The position numbers and the translations under genes were made by a program. Positions 1-6,434 of a stretch of 11,040 bases of DNA are shown here, piece after piece (the first letter of the stretch is position 1; every line of letters starts with the position of its first letter). The notes under the pieces are model-generated. The model made no database searches. It had not been told where the DNA came from and worked only from the letters and a program-made list of their open reading frames with translations. The DNA comes from Lachnospiraceae bacterium UBA3863. Lineage in GTDB: Bacteria > Bacillota > Clostridia > Lachnospirales > Lachnospiraceae. The DNA lies in NCBI GenBank assembly GCA_002392385.1, contig DGGX01000174.1, positions 11,826 to 22,865 of the forward strand, read 5' to 3'.

Positions 1-103
1 TCTTGCAGGGGCCGCACCAGTCAGCATAGAAATCCACAAAAACAGGAAGCTCGCTTCTCAGCACTTCCGCCTCAAAATTGCTCTCGTCAAAATGATAGAC
101 CAT
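1..103 (-). CDS. trx: Thioredoxin (N-terminal part, cut by window edge)
   Basis: Reading the minus strand from the ATG at 103-101 gives 34 residues before the window ends. They contain the thioredoxin fold start ([15 protein letters not shown], residues 20-34) with the redox-active WCGPC pair Cys30 and Cys33. The protein would be a small cytoplasmic dithiol reductase that recycles disulfides in reductases, peroxidases and oxidised proteins. Its start is supported by a GAAAGGAG ribosome site about 5 bases upstream (108-117) and by a good promoter at 199-227. It is divergent from the MATE gene. The C-terminal two thirds are not visible, so a thioredoxin-like variant or a fusion cannot be excluded. 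The family call is firm. Confidence 0.9.
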   Translation of the reverse strand, partial: MVYHFDESNFEAEVLRSELPVFVDFYADWCGPCK

Positions 104-198
104 CGTTAACTCCTTTCTTATATCCCTCTTCCGGATCTCTCTATAGTGTATCTTCGCATTGAAAAGTCTCAAATGCAAGACTCATTGCCTGCAAACAC

Positions 199-227
199 AT
201 TGTACACAATTAAATAGTATGTGTCAA
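199..227 (-). promoter_or_regulatory. Sigma-A promoter of the thioredoxin gene
   Basis: On the minus strand a perfect -35 TTGACA (227-222) lies 17 bases from a -10 TACAAT (204-199). Transcription would start near 192, giving a leader of about 90 nt before the thioredoxin ATG. The leader holds a weak short inverted repeat (AGTCT/AGACT) of unclear meaning. Confidence 0.8.
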
Positions 228-264
228 CACAGAAAGGCGTTCTGGTAAAAACAGGCGCACAGGG

Positions 265-270
265 TATAAT
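265..270 (+). promoter_or_regulatory. Probable -10 box for the MATE gene
   Basis: A perfect TATAAT lies 44 bases before the MATE start codon. No convincing -35 is found at 16-18 bases upstream (the best, TGGTAA at 243-248, matches 3 of 6), so the promoter may be weak or activator-dependent. Confidence 0.45.
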
Positions 271-313
271 GGTACTGTAAAGAAGAGCAGGCGCGGAACA
301 GGAGCACAAGACT

Positions 314-1714
314 ATGTCCCGAGAAGAGAACAGGCAGGATTCCACATATCTCTTTGAACGCATGCCGGTGCCGCAGGCACTGCTGCGCATGGCGGTCCCG
401 ACGATCGCCAGCCAGCTGATCACGTTGATCTACAATATCGCGGACACGTGGTTCATTGGCAGAACGAACGACCCGTACATGGTCGCCGCGGCCTCCCTGG
501 TCCTGACTGTCTATATGCTCTGCGTGGCGATCTCCAACCTCTTCGGCGTCGGCGGCGGTACGCTGGCGGTGCGCCGGATGGGGGCGGGCGACCGGGACGA
601 GGCGAGGAGAGTCTCATCGCTGAGCTTCGTGATGGCGATGGGGGCGTCGCTGGTTTTCTCCCTGCTCTGTTTTGCCTTCTCGGGCCCCCTCCTCCGCTTC
701 ATCGGGGCGAGCGAGAACACCTTCGGCTACGCGCGGGAATACCTGTTGGTCGTGGTGGTCCTCGGCGGTCCCCTCGCTGTGATGTCGCAGGTCATGAGCA
801 ATTTTGTCCGCAATGTGGGGCATTCGCGGGAGGCCGGTTTCGGCCTCGGCATGGGCGGTGTCCTCAACGTGGTGCTGGATCCGCTCTTCATGTTCGTCAT
901 CCTGCCCGACGGGAAGCAGGTGCTGGGCGCGGCGATCGCGACCACGCTCTCGAACCTGGTGACGCTGGTCTACTTCCTCCTGGTCTACCAGAGGCTCAGC
1001 GGACAGGGCATCCTGGAATTCCCGCGGCGGATCGAGACCATTCCGGCGGCGTCGATGCAGGAACTCTTCGCGGTGGGCCTGCCGGCTGCGGCGGGCATCC
1101 TGCTCTTCGATGTCAACAACATGGTCCTGCTGCGCCTGATGTCCGGCTACGGCGACGCGGCGCTGGCGGCCGTGGGCATAGTCCTGAAGGCGGAGCGCCT
1201 GCCCCTCAACGTCGGCATCGGGATCTGCCTCGGCATGACGCCCCTCGTCGCCTACAACTTCGCCTCCGGGGACCGGGAGCGGATGCTGGACTTCTTCCGG
1301 ACGGCGCGGCTTGCAGGCCTGGTCTTTGCCCTCTGCAGCGTGGTCCTGTACCGCTTCAATGCTGCCCGCATCATCCGCATCTTCATCGAGGACCCGGAGA
1401 CGGTGCGCCTGGGAACGCTCTTCCTGCAGCGGCGGTGCTACGCCACGCCCTTCATGTTCCTGAGCTTCCAGATGAACCACTACATGCAGGGCCTGGGCTG
1501 CGGGAAGGAGTCCTTCCTCATGACCATCATCCGGCAGCTGTGCTGCAACATGCCGCTGCTGATCCTCCTGAACCTGCTGTTCGGGTCGATGGGCATCGTG
1601 ACCGCCCAGATGACGGCGGACATCCTCAACGTGATCGCCTCCTACGTGATCTACGGGCGCGTGAAGAGGCGGCTGGGCATCAATACGGCAAAAGACAGCA
1701 GTGCCCCGGCATAG
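314..1714 (+). CDS. MATE-family multidrug/Na+ antiporter
   Basis: This 466-residue integral membrane protein has the usual MATE length of about 450. The N-terminal half carries the family signature QLITLIYNIADTWFIG (about residues 34-49), followed by alternating hydrophobic stretches consistent with 12 helices in two similar halves. The C-terminal half has LGMTPLVAYNFASGDRERM, which is typical of the second repeat. Such proteins export cationic drugs, dyes or metabolites in exchange for Na+ or H+. The substrate cannot be read from the sequence. The start is supported by AGGAG (300-304) nine bases before the ATG. It is monocistronic: the next gene has its own promoter 79 bases after the stop. 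A MepA-like subgroup is likely but not certain. Confidence 0.9.
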   Translation: MSREENRQDSTYLFERMPVPQALLRMAVPTIASQLITLIYNIADTWFIGRTNDPYMVAAASLVLTVYMLCVAISNLFGVGGGTLAVRRMGAGDRDEARRVSSLSFVMAMGASLVFSLLCFAFSGPLLRFIGASENTFGYAREYLLVVVVLGGPLAVMSQVMSNFVRNVGHSREAGFGLGMGGVLNVVLDPLFMFVILPDGKQVLGAAIATTLSNLVTLVYFLLVYQRLSGQGILEFPRRIETIPAASMQELFAVGLPAAAGILLFDVNNMVLLRLMSGYGDAALAAVGIVLKAERLPLNVGIGICLGMTPLVAYNFASGDRERMLDFFRTARLAGLVFALCSVVLYRFNAARIIRIFIEDPETVRLGTLFLQRRCYATPFMFLSFQMNHYMQGLGCGKESFLMTIIRQLCCNMPLLILLNLLFGSMGIVTAQMTADILNVIASYVIYGRVKRRLGINTAKDSSAPA

Positions 1715-1768
1715 GAAGAGAGCGCCCCGGCAGAGGAGGACGGCGTCTCGTCATTTTTATACCAATTG

Positions 1769-1798
1769 TTTACGGGACAGCCTTTTGTCGCATATAAT
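1769..1798 (+). promoter_or_regulatory. Promoter and leader of the butyryl-CoA transferase gene
   Basis: A TATAAT (1793-1798) is preceded by TTTACG (1769-1774) at 18 bases. Transcription would start near 1805, giving a leader of about 74 nt. The leader contains a GC-rich hairpin (GG-A-CCGGA 1820-1827 with TCCGG-CC 1833-1839, bulged A), which may stabilise the mRNA. Confidence 0.65.
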
Positions 1799-1878
1799 AG
1801 AAACAAGTGATTCAAGACAGGACCGGATGGAGTCCGGCCCGGCAAACGGCGCGATCTGACCAAACAGCGGAGGAGATT

Positions 1879-3225
1879 ATGAATTATCAGGAAGAATACA
1901 GACAGAAACTGGTGACACCGGAGCAGGCAGCGGCTCTTGTGAAGAGCGGCGACTGGGTGGATTATAACTGGACAGCCAATACGCCCGTGGCCTTCGACAA
2001 GGCCCTGGCCGCGAGAATGCCCGAGCTTTATGACGTGAAGGTCCGTGGAGGCATCCTCCTGCACGTGCCGGAGATCTTCAAGATCCAGGATCCGGCTGAC
2101 CATTTTACCTGGAACAGCTGGCACATGAGCGGCATCGAGAGGAAGGCGATCGCCCAGGGCTTCGCTTTCTATGCGCCTGTCAAGTATTCCGAGCTTCCCA
2201 GATATTACAAGGAGATGAGGGACGATCTGAACGTCGCCTGCCTGATGGTCGGACCCATGGACGACAAGGGCTACTTCAACCTGGGTCCCAGCGCCAGCCA
2301 CGCGGACGCCATCGTGAACAAGGCGGACAAGGTGATCTTCGAGGTCAACACCTCCATGCCCATCTGCCTCGGCAATGCCCAGGCCTATGTGCATATCAGC
2401 CAGTGTGACATGATCATCGAGAGCGACAACCAGCCCGTGGATGAGATGCCCGCCGGCGGTCCCGCCACCGATGTGGACAAGGCTGTGGCGGAGCTGGTCG
2501 TGGCGCAGATCCCTAACGGCGCCTGCCTGCAGCTGGGCATCGGCGGCATGCCCAATGCCATCGGCAAGATGATCGCGGAGAGCGACCTGAAGGATCTGGG
2601 CGTGCACACCGAGATGTACGTGGATGCTTTCGTCGATCTGGCGGAAGCGGGCAAGATCACCGGCCAGAACAAGAACATCGACCGCGGCCTGCAGACCTAT
2701 GCCTTCGCCGCCGGTACCAGGAAGCTCTACGACTACCTCAACAACAACCCGGAGTGCATGAGCGCCCAGGTCGACTATGTCAATGACATCAAGCGCGTCG
2801 GCGCCCTGGACAACTTCATGTCCATCAACAACGCGGTGGACATCGACCTCTTCGGCCAGGTCAACGCCGAGTCCGCGGGCACTTCCCACATCTCCGGCGC
2901 GGGCGGCCAGCTTGACTTCGTGCTCGGCGCCTATGCCTCCAAGGGAGGCAAGACCTTCATCTGCCTGGCCTCCACCTTCTTCAACAAGAAGACCGGCAAG
3001 CTCGAGAGCCGCATCCGGCCCACCCTTGCCCCCGGCAGCATCGTCACCGACACCCGGGCCAACGTCATGAACGTCGTCACCGAGTACGGCTGCGTCAACC
3101 TCAAGGGCCGCACCACCTGGGAGCGCGCCGAGGACCTGATCGGCATCGCCCACCCCGACTTCCGCGACGAGCTCATCAGGGAAGCGGAGAAGATGCACAT
3201 CTGGAGACGGAGCAACAAGCGCTGA
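1879..3225 (+). CDS. but: Butyryl-CoA:acetate CoA-transferase
   Basis: This is a cytoplasmic family I CoA-transferase of 448 residues, the normal length for this group. It would move CoA from butyryl-CoA to acetate, releasing butyrate and acetyl-CoA. The segment [11 protein letters not shown] (residues 73-83) is the conserved block known from gut butyrate producers. The nucleotide-binding stretch [11 protein letters not shown] is at about 219-229. HTEMYVDAF contains Glu245, the expected catalytic glutamate that forms the CoA thioester. The C-terminus [18 protein letters not shown] is also typical. I chose the ATG at 1879 because GGAGGAG lies just before it and homologous N-termini begin there. 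A GTG at 1807 in frame would add 24 unlikely residues and falls in the leader. The codon use looks like a highly expressed gene. 4-hydroxybutyrate or propionate CoA-transferases are relatives, but the motifs favour butyryl-CoA. Confidence 0.9.
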   Translation: MNYQEEYRQKLVTPEQAAALVKSGDWVDYNWTANTPVAFDKALAARMPELYDVKVRGGILLHVPEIFKIQDPADHFTWNSWHMSGIERKAIAQGFAFYAPVKYSELPRYYKEMRDDLNVACLMVGPMDDKGYFNLGPSASHADAIVNKADKVIFEVNTSMPICLGNAQAYVHISQCDMIIESDNQPVDEMPAGGPATDVDKAVAELVVAQIPNGACLQLGIGGMPNAIGKMIAESDLKDLGVHTEMYVDAFVDLAEAGKITGQNKNIDRGLQTYAFAAGTRKLYDYLNNNPECMSAQVDYVNDIKRVGALDNFMSINNAVDIDLFGQVNAESAGTSHISGAGGQLDFVLGAYASKGGKTFICLASTFFNKKTGKLESRIRPTLAPGSIVTDTRANVMNVVTEYGCVNLKGRTTWERAEDLIGIAHPDFRDELIREAEKMHIWRRSNKR

Positions 3226-3255
3226 CCAAGGAGATGTGCAAAATGTGCATATCCG

Positions 3256-3269
3256 TCTGAAAAATCAGA
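3256..3269 (+). terminator. Weak hairpin after the CoA-transferase
   Basis: TCTGA and TCAGA pair around an AAAA loop and are followed by TAATTT. This is a poor terminator on its own. Termination may instead use the much stronger palindrome at 3279-3319. Confidence 0.3.
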
Positions 3270-3278
3270 TAATTTAAG

Positions 3279-3319
3279 AACATCCCCCGTAATACATTGA
3301 CAATATTACGGGGGATGTT
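3279..3319. repeat. 16-bp perfect palindrome embracing a promoter
   Basis: The arms AACATCCCCCGTAATA (3279-3294) and its exact reverse complement (3304-3319) enclose a 9-base loop. The loop contains the -35 TTGACA of the next promoter, and the right arm fills the promoter spacer. It could be a regulator's operator, a terminator for the upstream gene in either direction, or both. There is no T-run on the plus strand directly after it. Confidence 0.75.
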
Positions 3320-3324
3320 ATAAT
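3297..3324 (+). promoter_or_regulatory. Consensus sigma-A promoter for the candidate ncRNA
   Basis: A perfect TTGACA (3297-3302) and a perfect TATAAT (3319-3324) are separated by 16 bases. This is the closest match to consensus in the window. The predicted start is near 3331. Nothing downstream before the terminator looks like a protein gene, so the likely product is RNA. Confidence 0.75.
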
Positions 3325-3330
3325 TAGTTC

Positions 3331-3766
3331 AACAAAACAAAAGCAAAGGAGAATGGTCCAATGTACTAGCAAATTACCGCTGATCTGCCGTTTATATCAG
3401 GATCAGTTATAACAGTGGGAAGCGTTGTAACAGATGATCATTTATAGTGGAGGACAGATCAGTAAGAACTTGAGAAGTTCAGAAACGACCGGAATAAGGA
3501 CAAGGAGGTACGGACCGATTATCTGAGCAGGCTTATAGCCCCTTCAGCAAGGGCAGCAGCTAAAACGAAACACAGAAGACGGGATGGTTGAACAAAAGCT
3601 TTATGGTACTGACAACAACGAGTTGATCTGAGATTACAGCAAGATGTTGAACAAGTTCCAAAGAAAAGGTATTGTCGCCGATCAACCCCGCCGCGGAGGG
3701 TAGACCATTGGACAACGTACATAGCTGAAGGGCTGTTGCAGACGTGCAGCAGCCCTTTTAATTTTT
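3331..3766 (+). ncRNA. Candidate structured non-coding RNA, about 430 nt, family not recognised
   Basis: The unit runs from a consensus promoter to a strong intrinsic terminator with no plausible protein inside. All frames are short, and one Shine-Dalgarno-like AAAGGAG (3345-3351) is followed only by ATG TAC TAG. Base composition is more AT-rich than the genes on both sides. Complementary segments suggest a fold: GTCCAATG (3356-3363) with CATTGGAC (3706-3713) closes most of the molecule. Internal hairpins include CTGATC/GATCAG (3380-3385/3401-3406), GAACTT-GAG-AAGTTC (3466-3480), CCCTT-CAGC-AAGGG (about 3540-3553) and GTTGATC/GATCAAC (3622-3628/3680-3686). A full AAGGAGGT is present at 3502-3509 without a start codon. 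I saw no RNase P, tmRNA or SRP signature. Known large RNAs such as raiA or ROOL cannot be excluded from memory. Confidence 0.6.
3728..3766 (+). terminator. Intrinsic terminator of the candidate ncRNA
   Basis: AAGGGCTGTTGCA (3728-3740) and TGCAGCAGCCCTT (3745-3757) form a 13-bp stem with one G-U pair and a GACG loop. It is followed by TT-AA-TTTTT. Confidence 0.9.
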
Positions 3767-3786
3767 GCCCTTAAGAGGCCCGGACG

Positions 3787-3816
3787 TTGGTATTTCCCAG
3801 CAAGGTGGGATATAAT
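3787..3816 (+). promoter_or_regulatory. Promoter of the kinase/YfbR/channel operon
   Basis: TTGGTA (3787-3792) and TATAAT (3811-3816) are 18 bases apart. The spacer and -10 are covered by an imperfect inverted repeat, TATTTCCCA (3791-3799) facing TGGGATATA (3806-3814), which could be an operator. Confidence 0.7.
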
Positions 3817-3862
3817 AAATCTGTATTCCACGGGGAGAGTCTGGAAACAGAAGGAGGTACCT

Positions 3863-4429
3863 ATGATCACGATCGGGAGACAATTCGGGAGCGGCGGACA
3901 TAAGATCGGTGAATTTCTGGCCAACCGGCTGGGGCTGCCTTATTACGACGACGAGCTGATCCTGCTTACGGCATCGGAACTTTTGACCGGAGAAGAGGGC
4001 GGAGGCAATCCTCTTTTTGACATAGGAAGCTGCAGCGTCCGGGAGGTCCAGAAGGCGACGATCCTGGCCATCGCGGAGAAGGGGCCGGCCGTGATCGTCG
4101 GCCGGTGCGCGGATGACATTCTGAAGAAGGCCGGCGTGCCTGTGCTCAGCGTCTTCATCGCGGCGCCCTGGGAGCAGAGGATCCGGCGCACCATGCGTGT
4201 ACAGGGCCTGTCCCGTGAGGCGGTGGAGGAGCTCACCCGCCGCAAGGACGAGAGCCGGCGCGCCTTCTACAAGGAGGTCACAGGCAGGGAATGGGGCGTC
4301 CCCGAGACCTATGACCTGTATTATGACACCTCTGAGAACGATATCGGCAGCATCATCGTGGATATCGTCAAGCATTACAACGCGCTGATGAAGGATGTGA
4401 AGAACGGCAGGGCGGAGGCAGGTAAGTGA
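3863..4429 (+). CDS. Cytidylate-kinase-like P-loop protein (short form)
   Basis: The 188-residue protein starts MITIGRQFGSGGHKIG, the P-loop form typical of the cytidylate kinase-like family, then AERL-like ANRLGLPYYDDELI. Later motifs include GPAVIVGRCADDIL (about 74-87) and VFIAAPWEQRIRR, followed by DESRRAFYKEVTGREWG (about 132-148) with the basic lid-type residues and YDLYYDTS. The core is that of a nucleoside-monophosphate kinase, but the substrate is unproven for this family. The stretch between residues 38 and 68 is short and Gly/Glu-rich compared with relatives, where an NMP-binding insert sits, so substrate range may be altered. AAGGAGGT (3851-3858) fixes the start. The stop overlaps the next start codon, which indicates translational coupling with the deoxynucleotidase. 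Confidence 0.8.
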   Translation: MITIGRQFGSGGHKIGEFLANRLGLPYYDDELILLTASELLTGEEGGGNPLFDIGSCSVREVQKATILAIAEKGPAVIVGRCADDILKKAGVPVLSVFIAAPWEQRIRRTMRVQGLSREAVEELTRRKDESRRAFYKEVTGREWGVPETYDLYYDTSENDIGSIIVDIVKHYNALMKDVKNGRAEAGK

Positions 4430-5055
4430 AGGAAGACAGGCCGGAGAGGAGAGGCGTCAGGGGATACAGCTTCTATGCCACCCTCTCCAGAATGAAATAT
4501 ATTGAGCGCTGGGCACTGATGCGGAGCACGCGCCCCGAGAATCTCTCCGAGCATTCTCTGGAGGTGGCCATGATCGCGCATGCCCTGTGCCTGATCGGCA
4601 GGGTGAGATTCGGCAGGGAAGTGGACGCTGAGCGCGCCGCGCTGACAGGCCTCTACCATGATGCGTCGGAGATCATCACAGGGGATATGCCGACACCCGT
4701 CAAGTACCACAGCCGGAGGCTGAAGGAGGCCTATAAGGAGGTGGAATACGAAGCGGAGGAGACGCTGCTGGACCGCCTTCCGGCGGACCTGCGCGGGGCC
4801 TACGAGGAGATCTTCCACCCGGACGCGTCCGACGAGGAGACCCGGTATATGCTGCGTCTGGTCAAGGCCGCGGACAAGCTGTCAGCCCTGATCAAGTGCA
4901 TGGAAGAGGAGAATGCCGGAAACGGCGAGTTCAGAACGGCGCGGGAGACCATCCTGGCCGCCGTGCGGGAGATGGAAGAGGAACTGCCGGAGGTCCGGGT
5001 CTTCATGGAGGAGTTCATACCCGCCTACGGACATACACTGGACGAGCTTTGCTGA
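4426..5055 (+). CDS. yfbR: 5'-deoxynucleotidase, YfbR-type HD hydrolase
   Basis: This 209-residue soluble HD-domain phosphohydrolase would convert dNMPs to deoxynucleosides and phosphate with a divalent metal. It aligns by eye along most of its length with E. coli YfbR: FYATLSRMKYIERWALMR, ENLSEHSLEVAMIAHAL, YHDASEIITGDMPTPVKY and VKAADKLSALIKCMEE. Metal-site residues are His43, His78, Asp79 and Asp150. Arg28-Trp29 match the pair that discriminates against ribonucleotides in E. coli. About ten extra residues precede the conserved start. The start codon is GTG (4426), overlapping the previous TGA as GTGA, with GGAGG (4414-4418) inside the upstream gene. Pairing a nucleotide kinase homologue with a dNMP phosphatase suggests control of the deoxynucleotide pool. 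Confidence 0.9.
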   Translation: MKEDRPERRGVRGYSFYATLSRMKYIERWALMRSTRPENLSEHSLEVAMIAHALCLIGRVRFGREVDAERAALTGLYHDASEIITGDMPTPVKYHSRRLKEAYKEVEYEAEETLLDRLPADLRGAYEEIFHPDASDEETRYMLRLVKAADKLSALIKCMEEENAGNGEFRTARETILAAVREMEEELPEVRVFMEEFIPAYGHTLDELC

Positions 5056-5082
5056 CAGATTCGGAGCGGAGGAAGAGCGGGC

Positions 5083-6351
5083 ATGACTAGGGAGAACCGG
5101 AAACAGACGGGGCGGGATGCAGAGCGGACCGCAAGGCAGGCCGCCTTTCTGCGCCGTCAGCACAGGCTCTTCAAGATGGTCTCGGTGGGCGTCGTGGACG
5201 ATCCCGTGAACAGGGCCTACGACATCCTGAGCACAGCCGCCCTCATCGCCAACCTGACGGCCGCAGTCCTCAACACCTTCGAGAATCTGCGCATGCAGTA
5301 CGGGGGCCTGTTTCTGGCTATTGAGACGGTGACGGTGTTCTTTTTTGCCGTGGACTATGTGCTGCGGATCATGACGGCGGGCGCCCTGTATCCGGACCGC
5401 TCGCAGGGCCAGGCCATCTTCAGCTACGTGACCTCCGCAGCGGGCCTCATCGACATGATGTCCTTCCTTCCCTATGCCCTGCCATTCTTCTTCCCGGCGG
5501 GCATGGCGGCCTTCCGCATGTTCAGGGTTATCCGGATCCTGCGTCTGTTCCGCATCAATGCCTACTACGATTCGCTCAATGTCATCACGGAGGTCATCAG
5601 CAGCAAGAAACAGCAGCTGCTCTCCTCGGTCTTCATCATCCTGACGCTCATGCTGGCCTCCAGTCTGTGCATGTACAGCCTGGAGCACGATGCGCAGCCG
5701 GACGTGTTCGTCAACGCCTTCTCCGGGATCTGGTGGTCTGTGTCCACCCTGCTGACGGTGGGCTACGGGGATATCTATCCGGTCACCACCATGGGCAAGA
5801 TCTTCAGCATCATCATAACCTTCCTGGGCGTCGGCATGGTGGCCATCCCCACGGGTATCATTTCCGCCGGTTTCGTGGAGCAGTATACAAGGCTGCAGAA
5901 GCTGGGCGATTATGCGGCGGCGGAGGACCTGCGCTTCATCCATGTCAAGCTGCAGAGGCGGGACAAGTGGAACGGCAAGACCATCAATGACCTGGGCCTG
6001 CCGCGGGAATCCATCCTGGCAGCCGTGCAGAGGGGGCCCGAAATGATCGTGCCCCACGGAGACACCATTCTCCAGCCCGGCGACCTGCTGGTGATCGGCG
6101 CTCGTCCCCGGGCCGGCGACCGCCTGCTCAAGGTGACCGAGCTGGTCCTCAACAAGCACAACCGCTGGAACGGCCGCCGCATCGGCGACCTGAACATCTC
6201 CCGCCAGACCTATGTCATCATGATCAAGCGGGGCAGGGAAACGATCATCCCCAAGGGCGACACGGTGCTCCTGGAGGGCGACCGGGTATACCTCTTCGAC
6301 CGTTCGCAGGCGGAAAATCCCGGTGAGACCCCGCCGACCAGACTGGGATAG
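5083..6351 (+). CDS. Voltage-sensor-type K+ channel with two C-terminal TrkA-C domains
   Basis: This is a 422-residue inner-membrane protein. After a basic cytoplasmic tail (1-38) it has hydrophobic segments S1 (about 45-67), S2 (about 74-98), S3 (about 108-133) and S4. S4 is FRMFRVIRILRLFRI at 144-158, with arginine at every third position. S5 (about 178-200), a pore helix and S6 (about 235-262) follow. The selectivity filter TVGYGD is at 225-230, so K+ selectivity is well supported. The soluble tail holds two similar TrkA-C (RCK C-lobe) modules, about 284-341 and 350-406, each with a W-N-G start and a G-DT-L--GD motif. No Rossmann TrkA-N lobe is present. TrkA-C domains bind small ligands such as nucleotides, so ligand gating is plausible but inferred. 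GGAGG (5068-5072) precedes the ATG. It lies 27 bases behind the deoxynucleotidase gene and is probably cotranscribed. Confidence 0.88.
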   Translation: MTRENRKQTGRDAERTARQAAFLRRQHRLFKMVSVGVVDDPVNRAYDILSTAALIANLTAAVLNTFENLRMQYGGLFLAIETVTVFFFAVDYVLRIMTAGALYPDRSQGQAIFSYVTSAAGLIDMMSFLPYALPFFFPAGMAAFRMFRVIRILRLFRINAYYDSLNVITEVISSKKQQLLSSVFIILTLMLASSLCMYSLEHDAQPDVFVNAFSGIWWSVSTLLTVGYGDIYPVTTMGKIFSIIITFLGVGMVAIPTGIISAGFVEQYTRLQKLGDYAAAEDLRFIHVKLQRRDKWNGKTINDLGLPRESILAAVQRGPEMIVPHGDTILQPGDLLVIGARPRAGDRLLKVTELVLNKHNRWNGRRIGDLNISRQTYVIMIKRGRETIIPKGDTVLLEGDRVYLFDRSQAENPGETPPTRLG

Positions 6352-6355
6352 AGGA

Positions 6356-6400
6356 CAGGTCCCCGCGGAACATGCGCTCGCGGAAACCGATCGGGACCTG
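6356..6400. terminator. Branched inverted repeat between convergent genes
   Basis: CAGGTCCC (6356-6363) pairs with GGGACCTG (6393-6400). Inside it, CGCG (6364-6367) pairs with CGCG (6379-6382). It sits between the stops of the channel gene and aroE and could serve both strands, but no T-run follows. Confidence 0.45.
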
Positions 6401-6434
6401 ATCAGGAGAAGAAATGCATCAGGAGAAGAAACGC
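6401..6434. repeat. 17-bp tandem duplication at the 3' end of aroE
   Basis: ATCAGGAGAAGAAATGC (6401-6417) is followed directly by ATCAGGAGAAGAAACGC (6418-6434), 16 of 17 identical. The second copy contains the aroE stop and last codons (RFFS), and the first copy lies just beyond the stop. It looks like a slippage duplication. Confidence 0.85.

Noticed and set aside
448..1797. Second plus-strand open frame overlapping the MATE gene
   Set aside because: It is rich in Arg/Gly/Pro/His without motifs, while the other frame is a clear transporter.
1807..1878. In-frame GTG extension of the CoA-transferase by 24 residues
   Set aside because: It lies only a few bases after the predicted transcription start, has no ribosome site, and the added residues do not resemble the family. 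The ATG at 1879 has GGAGGAG before it.
1651..3198. Long minus-strand open frame opposite the CoA-transferase
   Set aside because: It is the mirror of a strongly biased codon pattern in a certain gene, with His/Val/Leu-rich nonsense and no family motif.
3361..3369. Two-codon ORF (ATG TAC TAG) after an AAAGGAG
   Set aside because: It is too short to be a gene, and its ATG falls inside the putative closing helix of the ncRNA.
3331..3766. RNase P RNA, tmRNA or SRP RNA
   Set aside because: None of the conserved core sequences of these RNAs was found, and no tRNA-like end or tag frame is present.
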